A DNA stretch of 8,680 bases, taken from contig NZ_CALNCS010000028.1 in NCBI RefSeq assembly GCF_937875145.1, positions 1 through 8,680 on the forward strand. Reading direction: 5' to 3'. The DNA comes from Alkalibaculum bacchi (lineage in GTDB: Bacteria; Bacillota; Clostridia; Eubacteriales; Alkalibacteraceae). Under the pieces are notes generated by a model. That model was given only the letters and a program-made list of their open reading frames with translations. It was not told the origin of the DNA and did not search any database. Position numbers and translations under genes: made by a program. Below, piece by piece: positions 1-6,488 of the stretch. Within the stretch, counting starts at the first letter, position 1. The number at the start of each line of letters is the position of its first letter.

Positions 1-17
1 AAAGGCTTATAGCCGTA

Positions 18-54
18 GAGGAAACCACCCGTTGGACGGGTGGTCCTCATTTTT
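18..54 (+). terminator. Rho-independent terminator-like GC hairpin
   Basis: ACCACCCGT (24-32) and ACGGGTGGT (36-44) form a perfect 9-bp stem around a 3-base loop. GAGG (18-21) and CCTC (45-48) can extend it past a two-base bulge. A T run follows at 50-54. The T run favours termination on the plus strand, so it probably ends a gene left of the window. On the minus strand it lies just beyond the S-component gene and may also stop that transcript, although only three Ts follow it in that direction. Similar GC hairpins also occur at the ends of some insertion sequences, so a mobile-element remnant is the alternative. Confidence 0.55.
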
Positions 55-97
55 CAACTTATTCTCTTATTCTTATATTGTTTTCCCGTCCAACCAT

Positions 98-583
98 TTA
101 AATACTTGCAACAAGCTTACTCTTTTTTATAGCTTGAATGAGAGTATAGCCTACTAAGGAACCAATAGAACCTTGTATTCCATTGAAAGGTATATTCACC
201 AATGGAGAGAGTACATTTTGTAGTAGAAGAATCTCAAATACATAGTACCCTAACACCATAATTATTAGACCGAAAAGAATGCCTAATAGGAATTTATCTT
301 TTTTAAATAAGTAACCAGATACTATTCCCATAGTACCTTTAATGACAAAAGTACCGATCATATAAGGTACATAACCTAAATATAAATCCCCCATCATTGA
401 ACCAAAGCCTCCTACTAAAAAACCTAATGCTGGTCCTAAAAAGTATGAGCTTATATAAATGGCTGCATCTCCTAGATTAATATAGCCACCTAATGGACTT
501 GGAATGGCGATAACTACGGTGCATATAAAAACCAATGCAATCATTAAAGAAGTATAAGTTAATTTTCTTATATTGTTATTCAT
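98..583 (-). CDS. ECF transporter S component, PdxU2-like (predicted vitamin B6-related uptake)
   Basis: This encodes a small integral membrane protein of 161 residues. S components bind a vitamin substrate and dock onto the shared EcfA/EcfA'/EcfT energizing module, which is not encoded here. Hydrophobic stretches lie at about residues 9-28, 36-62, 70-92, 98-120 and 133-150. The N-terminal segment followed by PSPLGGYINLGDA (28-40) and GDLYLGYVPYMIGTF (65-79) is typical of the riboflavin/pyridoxine-type S-component group to which predicted PdxU2 proteins belong. The start at 583 is preferred because AAAGGAAAG precedes it at good spacing and the first membrane helix follows soon after. An in-frame ATG at 622 adds 13 charged residues and also has an AGAGG upstream, so it cannot be excluded. 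Vitamin B6 specificity is inferred from the divergent PdxR-like regulator; riboflavin or another vitamin remains possible. The family call is firm and the substrate is not. Confidence 0.8.
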   Translation of the reverse strand: MNNNIRKLTYTSLMIALVFICTVVIAIPSPLGGYINLGDAAIYISSYFLGPALGFLVGGFGSMMGDLYLGYVPYMIGTFVIKGTMGIVSGYLFKKDKFLLGILFGLIIMVLGYYVFEILLLQNVLSPLVNIPFNGIQGSIGSLVGYTLIQAIKKSKLVASI

Positions 584-684
584 AATATCTTTCCTTTCCC
601 CACCTTTTTTACTATAATACATAATATATAACCTCTTGAAAATATACAGAAATTAATATTTTAATAAGGACAGATGGTGAAAAT
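584..684. promoter_or_regulatory. Divergent control region between S component and PdxR-like regulator
   Basis: About 100 AT-rich bases separate the two divergent start codons and must hold both promoters. A perfect 7-bp dyad, AAAATAT (639-645) and ATATTTT (656-662), is spaced by 10 bases and overlaps a possible -35 (TTGAAA, 636-641) for the plus-strand gene. Half-sites about 17 bases apart, centre to centre, would suit a dimeric regulator. AT-rich DNA produces such dyads by chance, and no convincing -10 could be fixed on either strand. Confidence 0.35.
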
Positions 685-2049
685 ATGGATCAAATGATAT
701 TAGATTATAGTAATAGAGAACCTATATACATACAGATATACAATCACTTTAAAGAAGAAATCATAAATCGCAATCTTCAAAAAGGCGAGAAATTGCCCTC
801 CATCCGAGAATTATCTGCGGATATCAATGTGAGTAAAACCACAATAGAAACTGCGTATAATCAATTAGTAGTAGAAGGGTATGTCAATAATGTTCCTAAG
901 AGCGGTTATTATGTAGTGGAAATAAAAGATTATCTATTTCCTGAAACAAAAAAATCAGTTAAGCAAGACCAAATTGTTCAAAGTAGGGATTATATTAATA
1001 ATGGAGTAGATAAAAAGAGTTTTGATATAAAAGTATGGAAAAGAATATATGGAAATGTACTTTTAGAGCAAGAAAATGAACTGTATACAAGCGGAGATGA
1101 ACAAGGAGAACTCGTCTTAAGAGAGAATATTTGTCGTTTTGTGCAAAAAACCAGAGGGGTTCACTGTACATCAAGCCAAATTGTTATTGGTGCTGGTATG
1201 CAATCCCTTCTCGGTATTCTTTGCTCCCTCTTAAAGACAAAATATCGTAATGTAGCTATGGAATCTCCCGGTTTTACTCATGCAAAGAGCACTTTTGAGG
1301 ATTACAGTATGAACATCATTCCTATAGGAGTATCTGAAGAAGGTATTGATATTGATATACTAAAAAAATCCAATGCAAAGATGGTGTTTTTAAGCCCTTC
1401 TCATCAGTATCCTACAGGTTCTGTAATGCCAATAGATAAGCGATTAGAAGTTTTGAATTGGGCAAAAGAAAAAGACGCGCTTATTTTGGAAGATGATTAC
1501 GACTGTCTCATTCGTTATGAATCTAGACCTATACCTGCCCTTCAAGGTTTAGATAGTACAGGTCATGTCATATATTTTGGTTCTTTCTCTAAGATTCTTT
1601 TGCCGTCCATCCGAATCAGTTATATGATCTTACCGCAGTCTATTTTAGAATTGTATACTTCTTATAAAAGGCAATTTTCACAATCTTCTTCCAAAATGGA
1701 GCAGCTAGCTTTAGCTCAATTTATGGAGGAAGGTTATTTGAAAAAACACTTAAGGAAAATCAAAAAGATTTACTATCGCAAAAATGAGCTCATAGTAAAT
1801 TTTATTAAAAAGAACGCAAGAAATAAAATCAATATATTAGGTCACGATTCGGGTCTTCATATGATGTTTGAAATTACTACAAACAAGGAGGTAAGTGAAA
1901 TCCTAAAAGATGCGGAAAGTCAAAATATCCATCTAGAATTAGTAGAAGGGTTTCAAAAAGATAAGCTCGTCGTAGTTTTTACTTACAGTGGTTTAGAAGA
2001 AGATGTGATAGAAAAAACATTGGATCTACTTATGAAAAAAGTTTTCTAG
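685..2049 (+). CDS. MocR-family (GntR-HTH plus aminotransferase fold) regulator, PdxR-like
   Basis: The 454-residue length is normal for a MocR regulator. Residues 8-78 are a GntR-type winged helix (LPSIRELSADINVSKTTIE from residue 37, then the wing VEGYVNNVPKSGYYV). A linker of about 35 residues leads to a fold-type I aminotransferase domain from about 115 to 450. That domain has the SPSHQYPTGS turn (237-246), EDDYD (269-273) with Asp270 and Tyr272 placed to contact the cofactor, and SFSK (300-303) with Lys303 as the PLP Schiff-base lysine. The 31-residue spacing from Tyr272 to Lys303 agrees with GabR. Such proteins use PLP as a sensor or effector and act as head-to-tail dimers on DNA. The divergent neighbour, a PdxU2-like transporter component, favours a PdxR role in vitamin B6 homeostasis over GabR or TauR roles. 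I could not confidently place the substrate-carboxylate arginine of GabR near the C-terminus (the region reads LVVVFTYSGL), which fits a sensor of PLP alone. The start has AAGGA and GGTGA upstream. Confidence 0.88.
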   Translation: MDQMILDYSNREPIYIQIYNHFKEEIINRNLQKGEKLPSIRELSADINVSKTTIETAYNQLVVEGYVNNVPKSGYYVVEIKDYLFPETKKSVKQDQIVQSRDYINNGVDKKSFDIKVWKRIYGNVLLEQENELYTSGDEQGELVLRENICRFVQKTRGVHCTSSQIVIGAGMQSLLGILCSLLKTKYRNVAMESPGFTHAKSTFEDYSMNIIPIGVSEEGIDIDILKKSNAKMVFLSPSHQYPTGSVMPIDKRLEVLNWAKEKDALILEDDYDCLIRYESRPIPALQGLDSTGHVIYFGSFSKILLPSIRISYMILPQSILELYTSYKRQFSQSSSKMEQLALAQFMEEGYLKKHLRKIKKIYYRKNELIVNFIKKNARNKINILGHDSGLHMMFEITTNKEVSEILKDAESQNIHLELVEGFQKDKLVVVFTYSGLEEDVIEKTLDLLMKKVF

Positions 2050-2199
2050 ACGATATAAAAAGAAAAGATAATGATTTATACTAATTTAATAGAATATAGT
2101 ATAATTGATGTAAGACCCATTATAATGAAATGAATAGAAATTATAGTGTGGCTAAAATTAAAGAATTCTAAAGAAAATAAGTATTGGAGGGTTATTATT

Positions 2200-2787
2200 A
2201 TGAAAGTTTTTGCAATGATGTCTAGTCATAGAAAAAACAAAAACACAGAACATCTTTTGGATTATTTTCTAGAGGGATTAGATTCTAAAAATGAAATAGT
2301 AAAGAAAAGGCTTGTAGATTTAGATATCAATATTTGCACTGCTTGCGAGTATTGTAGAGATCACTTGGGTGAGTGCATTTTTAAAGATGATATGAGCCAA
2401 ATCATTCAAGGGATGCTAGAAAGTGATTTGATTGTTCTCGCTACACCTCTGTATTTTAATAGTGTTACTACTAGATTAAAGATTATGATCGATCGAAATC
2501 AAGTTCTATACAATTCTTGGTATCATATTAAAGATCCAATATTTAAAGAAAGAAAGCCTGTAGTAATCCTTTCTGTTGGAGGTTCTAGACATTATAGCAA
2601 TCAATTTGAAGGAGTTACAGCAGAAACACAACATTTTCTTACGAATATTAAAGGTACATTGCTAGACTTCATTAAATATAACAATTCCGATCGCGTTAGT
2701 TTAATAGACAATGAAGAAGTAAGAGAAGAGGTTGTGAAAAAAGCTTTAGAAATTGAAAAGATAGTAAATAATAAAAGTTGGATGTAG
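2200..2787 (+). CDS. Flavodoxin-fold NAD(P)H-dependent FMN reductase / iron-sulfur flavoprotein-like
   Basis: This is a 195-residue cytoplasmic flavoprotein of the NADPH-dependent FMN reductase / WrbA-like group. The N-terminal strand MKVFAMMSSHRKNKNTEHLL holds the phosphate-binding loop for FMN at about residues 8-16. ATPLYFNSVTTRLKIMIDR (81-99) is the second flavin-contact segment. Between them, ICTACEYC and Cys59 (Cys46, 49, 52, 59) make a CX2CX2CX6C pattern followed by KDDM. This fits the compact motif that binds a 4Fe-4S cluster in archaeal iron-sulfur flavoproteins, though many flavodoxin relatives keep some of these cysteines without a proven cluster. The start at 2200 is chosen because TGGAGGG sits 8 bases upstream. 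An in-frame GTG at 2146 would add 18 residues without a good ribosome binding site. It is probably transcribed alone: 150 bases separate it from the regulator and a new promoter begins 30 bases after it. The electron acceptor is unknown. Confidence 0.8.
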   Translation: MKVFAMMSSHRKNKNTEHLLDYFLEGLDSKNEIVKKRLVDLDINICTACEYCRDHLGECIFKDDMSQIIQGMLESDLIVLATPLYFNSVTTRLKIMIDRNQVLYNSWYHIKDPIFKERKPVVILSVGGSRHYSNQFEGVTAETQHFLTNIKGTLLDFIKYNNSDRVSLIDNEEVREEVVKKALEIEKIVNNKSWM

Positions 2788-2816
2788 CCATTAGAAAAGC
2801 CTCCTTCACAAAACCC

Positions 2817-2845
2817 TTGACACAATAATTTATTATGAGTAAAAT
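2817..2845 (+). promoter_or_regulatory. Sigma-A promoter for the T-box/ileS transcript
   Basis: A perfect TTGACA (2817-2822) and TAAAAT (2840-2845) are separated by exactly 17 bases. The expected transcription start near 2852 is just ahead of the first conserved T-box Stem I bases. Confidence 0.85.
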
Positions 2846-2859
2846 AAATCCGTACAACT

Positions 2860-3092
2860 ATATATAGATAAGAACAATGACGAGAACAGTAGTAGTTGCA
2901 GAAACTTTACAGAGAATTAATCCTAGGTTGAAAGGTTAATAAGTGGAGCGATTACGAAGATCACCTTTGAGTTTTGATTGAAAAATCACGGTCAACCCGT
3001 TAATAAAACAAGACATTTACGCAATGTAAAGTAAGATGGTACCACGAAAAAAGCTTTCGTTCTTATAAAATTAAGAACGAAAGCTTTTACTT
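2860..3092 (+). promoter_or_regulatory. T-box riboswitch, isoleucine-specific (AUC specifier)
   Basis: This leader RNA reads tRNA-Ile charging and controls transcription of ileS. Stem I starts near 2866. It ends with the specifier region GAAGATCACCTTTGAG, in which ATC at 2960-2962 is an isoleucine codon in the usual place, just before ACC. The T-box core TGGTACCACG lies at 3037-3046. Its TGGT (3037-3040) would pair with ACCA at the tRNA 3' end, meaning discriminator A73, which tRNA-Ile carries. A strong terminator overlaps and follows the core. When uncharged tRNA-Ile is bound, the antiterminator should form and transcription continues into ileS. The order of promoter, Stem I, T-box and terminator is that of a standard class I transcriptional T-box. 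Confidence 0.93.
3049..3092 (+). terminator. T-box regulatory terminator
   Basis: Bases 3049-3065 and 3072-3088 form a perfect 17-bp stem (AAAAGCTTTCGTTCTTA and its complement) with a 6-base loop. The 3' arm ends in TTTT and is followed by ACTTATTA. Its 5' arm begins three bases after the T-box core, so it competes with the antiterminator. Confidence 0.9.
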
Positions 3093-3152
3093 ATTATAGA
3101 AGAAAATTATCCTTTGTTGTGTTATTTAAAATTTAAAAGATTAGATGGGCAG

Positions 3153-3182
3153 TTGATTAGATGAAAAATTGTTATCTATATT
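3153..3182 (+). promoter_or_regulatory. Possible T-box-independent promoter for ileS
   Basis: TTGATT (3153-3158) and TATATT (3177-3182) are 18 bases apart. They match the -35 box at 4 of 6 and the -10 box at 5 of 6 positions. The site lies downstream of the T-box terminator and inside the suspected insertion, so a transcript from it would escape isoleucine control. Chance matches are common in such AT-rich DNA. Confidence 0.3.
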
Positions 3183-3200
3183 GGCATAAATAATTTTATT

Positions 3201-3232
3201 TACCACCTTATGAGCTTACCACCTTACCACCT
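3201..3232. repeat. 8-bp tandem repeat (TACCACCT), four units, one degenerate
   Basis: TACCACCT occurs at 3201-3208, 3217-3224 and 3225-3232. The unit in phase between them (3209-3216, TATGAGCT) matches at 5 of 8 positions. It lies within the suspected insertion ahead of ileS. No function is apparent. Confidence 0.7.
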
Positions 3233-3329
3233 AGGAGCGTTATCCAGTTCTTCTTGCATAGGCGCGACAAACTGATTGGCTACAAGATACGACTAGTCAC
3301 TTTATTATAGATATTAGGAGGAAAAAATA

Positions 3330-6300
3330 ATGGCAGTATTTAAAGAATTGTCTAATTCAACAATTGCTGATACAGAAAAGAAGATATCAGACTTTTGGAA
3401 TGAGATTAATATTTTAAAAAAGAGTATTGATAATAGAGACGGAAAAGAAAACTTCGTGTTTTACGAAGGACCACCGACAGCAAACGGTAAACCAGGGATT
3501 CACCATGTTTTATCTCGAACTTTAAAGGATTCTGTATGTAAATATAAAACAATGACAGGCTATAGAGTAGAGAGAAAGGCTGGATGGGACACTCACGGAT
3601 TACCAGTAGAAATTGAAGTAGAAAAACAATTAAATATATCTAGTAAAAAAGAAATTGAAGAGTACGGAATCGCTGGGTTTAATAAAGCATGTAAAGAGTC
3701 TGTATTCACTTATGAAGCGTTATGGCGCGAGATGAGTGAGCGAATGGCATATTTCATAGACTTAGAAAATCCTTATATCACTCTTGATAATAATTACATT
3801 GAAAGTGTATGGTGGATTTTAAATAGGTTCTTTAATGAAGATTATATCTATGAAGGACACAAGATTCTTCCATATTGTCCAAGATGTGGGACAGGCTTAG
3901 CTTCTCATGAAGTAGCTCAAGGTTATCAAGAAATCAAAAGCAACACCGTTATTGTTCCTATAAAGAGAAAAGATGCAGACGAGTATTTTCTTGTTTGGAC
4001 TACAACTCCTTGGACATTAGCTTCTAATGTAGCTTTAGCAGTTCATTCAACAGCAGATTATGTAAGGGTTAAAAGTCAAGATAATACCTTTATTGTTGCA
4101 AAAGCCCTTGCAGGTAAAGTTTTTGGTGATGATTTTGAGATTGTTGATGAATTCAAGGGTTCTGAGCTAGAATATGTAGAATATGAGCAGCTGATGCCAT
4201 TTTTACAAGTAAATAAGAAAGCATTTTTTGTTACACTAGCTGATTATGTTACCACAGATGATGGAACTGGTATTGTACACATTGCACCTGCATTTGGTGA
4301 AGATGACTATCAAATTGGTAGAAAGTACAATCTTCCTGTTTTAAATCCAGTGGATGAAGAAGGAAAGTATACAGATACGCCTTGGAAAGGCACTTTTGTA
4401 ATAGATGCAGATTTAGACATTATTAAATGGCTAAAAGAAGAAGGAAAATTATTTAAAAAAGAAAAAGTAGCTCATAATTATCCTCATTGCTGGAGATGTA
4501 AAACTCCTTTAATATACTATGCGAAGCCAAGCTGGTATATCGAAATAACAAAACTAAAAGATAAACTTATTGAAAACAACAATAGCGTGGAGTGGTATCC
4601 AGATTTTGTTGGAGAAAAACGCTTTGGAAACTGGTTAGAAAATTTAAACGACTGGGCCATTTCAAGGTCTAGATATTGGGGAACGCCATTAAATATTTGG
4701 CGTTGTGAATGTGGTCATCTTGAATCTGTTGGTTCTCGTAAAGAGTTAGTAGAGAAAGCCATAGAGGATATTGATGAGAGCATTGAATTACATCGCCCCT
4801 ATGTAGACGATGTCCACTTCCATTGCTCAAAATGTGGAGGCACTATGACTAGAGTACCTGATGTTATTGATTGTTGGTTTGACTCTGGATCTATGCCATT
4901 TGCACAATATCATTATCCATTTGAAAATAAAGAAAAGTTCGAATCTCAATTTCCGGCAGACTTCATTAATGAAGGTATTGATCAGACTAGAGGGTGGTTC
5001 TATTCCTTAATAGCAATATCCACTTTTGTAATGGGGGTTGCTCCATATAAGAAAGTATTAGTTAATGATTTAATACTAGATGCAGAAGGCAGAAAAATGT
5101 CTAAGTCTAGGGGAAATACTGTTGATCCTTTCCAACTCTTTGATCAATACGGTGCAGATGCCCTAAGATGGTACTTGCTATATGTATCTCCGGCATGGAC
5201 TCCTACTCGATTTGATATTGAGGGATTAAAAGAAGTACAAAGTAAATTCTTCAATACCATGAAGAATGTATATAATTTCTTTACTTTGTACGCAAATACA
5301 GATAATCTTAATCCTAAAGATTTTATTGTAGAGGTTAAAAATAGACCAGAGATTGACAGATGGTTATTATCTAAATATAATAGCTTAATTAGAGAAGTCA
5401 GAAGAGAAATGGATATTTTCGACCTGACAAAAGCTGTTCGAAAAATCCAAGATTTCATCAATGAAGATTTGTCTAATTGGTATATCCGAAGAAACCGAAG
5501 AAGATTCTGGGCTAAGGATATGACTGAAGATAAAAAATCTGTATTTGGTACAACCTATGAGGTGTTAGTTGGCATTAGCAAATTGATTGCTCCATTTGCC
5601 CCATATATATCTGAAGAAGTATATCAGAAATTAACTGGTGAGGAATCTGTTCACCTTGCAGATTATCCTATTTGTGATGAGTCTATTATCGATTTAGAAC
5701 TAGAAAGTCGAATGGAATTAGTTCGAAATCTTGTAAGCTTAGGTAGGGCAGCAAGAGAAGAAGCACAAATTAAGGTAAGACAACCTCTTCATAAAATCAT
5801 CGTCGATGGAAAATATAAAAAGAACATCGATTATTTAGTTCCTTTGATTATGGAAGAACTCAATATAAAAGATGTGGATTTTGAAGATGATTTGAGCACA
5901 TTTCTAAACTTTAGCTTAAAGCCAGACTTTAAAGTAGCTGGACCTATTTTAGGTGCTAAAGTTAAACTATTAGGTAAAGCTTTATCTAAGGCCAGCGCAG
6001 ATGAACTAGTGCCAAAACTTGAAAGCGGTGAAAAAGTAGTTCTAACTATTGATGGCGAAGAACTAGAAGTGTCAAAAGACTTTATTGATGTTCGTATTTC
6101 ATCTAAAGAAGGCTTTAATGTTCAAATGGAAAACAATATATTTGTCATTCTTGATACAAATATTGATGATGAACTTAAAGTAGAAGGGTATGTTCGCGAA
6201 GTCATTTCTAAAATTCAACAATTGAGAAAATCAAATGGCTTTGAAGTTATGGATAATATTGATATTAAAGTAAACGGTGAAGTTGAAGTAATAGAAGCGG

Positions 6301-6428
6301 TTAAAAAATATGAAGAGATTATTAAAGAAGAAACCCTAGGACTTAGCATATCTTATACAGATGAAGAATTAGACAAACAAAATATCAATGGACATGAAAC
6401 AGGAATTGTAGTCATAAAGAGAGTTTGA
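3330..6428 (+). CDS. ileS: Isoleucyl-tRNA synthetase, type 2 (IleRS2), with GIHH signature motif
   Basis: The enzyme attaches isoleucine to tRNA-Ile in the cytoplasm (EC 6.1.1.5). It has 1032 residues, matching the long eukaryote-like type 2 enzymes rather than the roughly 920-940-residue type 1. The Rossmann catalytic core starts with FYEGPPTANGKPGIHHV; the HIGH signature is GIHH at residues 56-59, with positions one and three exchanged. The CP1 editing domain shows WTTTPWTL (223-230) and GTGIVHIAPAFGEDDY (312-327). The core resumes with NDWAISRSRYWGTP and ends with KMSKS (589-593). The anticodon-binding helical domain includes LSNWYIRRNRRRFW, and about 200 further residues form the type 2 C-terminal region. 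The start has AGGAGG (3316-3321) 8 bases upstream. Expression is controlled by the isoleucine T-box upstream. Type 2 enzymes resist mupirocin, and the GXHH variant is reported to be extremely resistant. The reading frame is intact. Confidence 0.97.
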   Translation: MAVFKELSNSTIADTEKKISDFWNEINILKKSIDNRDGKENFVFYEGPPTANGKPGIHHVLSRTLKDSVCKYKTMTGYRVERKAGWDTHGLPVEIEVEKQLNISSKKEIEEYGIAGFNKACKESVFTYEALWREMSERMAYFIDLENPYITLDNNYIESVWWILNRFFNEDYIYEGHKILPYCPRCGTGLASHEVAQGYQEIKSNTVIVPIKRKDADEYFLVWTTTPWTLASNVALAVHSTADYVRVKSQDNTFIVAKALAGKVFGDDFEIVDEFKGSELEYVEYEQLMPFLQVNKKAFFVTLADYVTTDDGTGIVHIAPAFGEDDYQIGRKYNLPVLNPVDEEGKYTDTPWKGTFVIDADLDIIKWLKEEGKLFKKEKVAHNYPHCWRCKTPLIYYAKPSWYIEITKLKDKLIENNNSVEWYPDFVGEKRFGNWLENLNDWAISRSRYWGTPLNIWRCECGHLESVGSRKELVEKAIEDIDESIELHRPYVDDVHFHCSKCGGTMTRVPDVIDCWFDSGSMPFAQYHYPFENKEKFESQFPADFINEGIDQTRGWFYSLIAISTFVMGVAPYKKVLVNDLILDAEGRKMSKSRGNTVDPFQLFDQYGADALRWYLLYVSPAWTPTRFDIEGLKEVQSKFFNTMKNVYNFFTLYANTDNLNPKDFIVEVKNRPEIDRWLLSKYNSLIREVRREMDIFDLTKAVRKIQDFINEDLSNWYIRRNRRRFWAKDMTEDKKSVFGTTYEVLVGISKLIAPFAPYISEEVYQKLTGEESVHLADYPICDESIIDLELESRMELVRNLVSLGRAAREEAQIKVRQPLHKIIVDGKYKKNIDYLVPLIMEELNIKDVDFEDDLSTFLNFSLKPDFKVAGPILGAKVKLLGKALSKASADELVPKLESGEKVVLTIDGEELEVSKDFIDVRISSKEGFNVQMENNIFVILDTNIDDELKVEGYVREVISKIQQLRKSNGFEVMDNIDIKVNGEVEVIEAVKKYEEIIKEETLGLSISYTDEELDKQNINGHETGIVVIKRV

Positions 6429-6439
6429 GTGTACAATTA

Positions 6440-6470
6440 GGGCCGCTATAAATAGCAGCCCCAACTTTTT
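6440..6470 (+). terminator. Terminator-like hairpin between ileS and the phosphohexomutase gene
   Basis: GGGCCGCTA (6440-6448) pairs with TAGCAGCCC (6453-6461) apart from one C-A mismatch, leaving a 4-base loop. After CAAC, a run of five Ts begins at 6466. It would end or weaken the T-box/ileS transcript before the next gene. It lies between the ileS stop and the next ribosome binding site. Confidence 0.6.
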
Positions 6471-6488
6471 ATATAAGGAGATGTTAAT

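Larger units (their letters stand above)
3091..3311. mobile_element. Probable small insertion in the ileS leader, flanked by a 10-bp direct repeat
   Basis: TTATTATAGA occurs at 3091-3100 and again at 3302-3311. The 201 bases between are unlike a T-box leader: they include a GC-richer half (about 3201-3300) with an 8-bp tandem repeat and a segment with GGCGCGAC. Removing one repeat copy and the middle would join the T-box terminator directly to ATATTAGGAGG and the ileS start, which is the normal compact layout. No terminal inverted repeats or gene were found, so the element type is unknown. The repeat is AT-rich and could be chance. Confidence 0.45.

Noticed and set aside
584..622. Upstream ATG at 622 for the S component, adding 13 residues
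   Set aside because: The added charged stretch is unusual for the family and the ATG at 583 has the stronger ribosome binding site; kept only as an alternative.
2146..2199. GTG start at 2146 for the flavoprotein, adding 18 residues
   Set aside because: The family begins at the MKVFAMMSS strand, and TGGAGGG is correctly spaced for the ATG at 2200.
2601..2825. 74-codon minus-strand open frame
   Set aside because: It is antisense to the flavoprotein gene, with Ser-rich mirrored composition.
3201..3232. CRISPR-like repeat
   Set aside because: The units are only 8 bases and directly adjacent, with no spacers.
5144..5461. 105-codon minus-strand open frame within ileS
   Set aside because: It lies fully inside the intact synthetase coding sequence and has no known domain.
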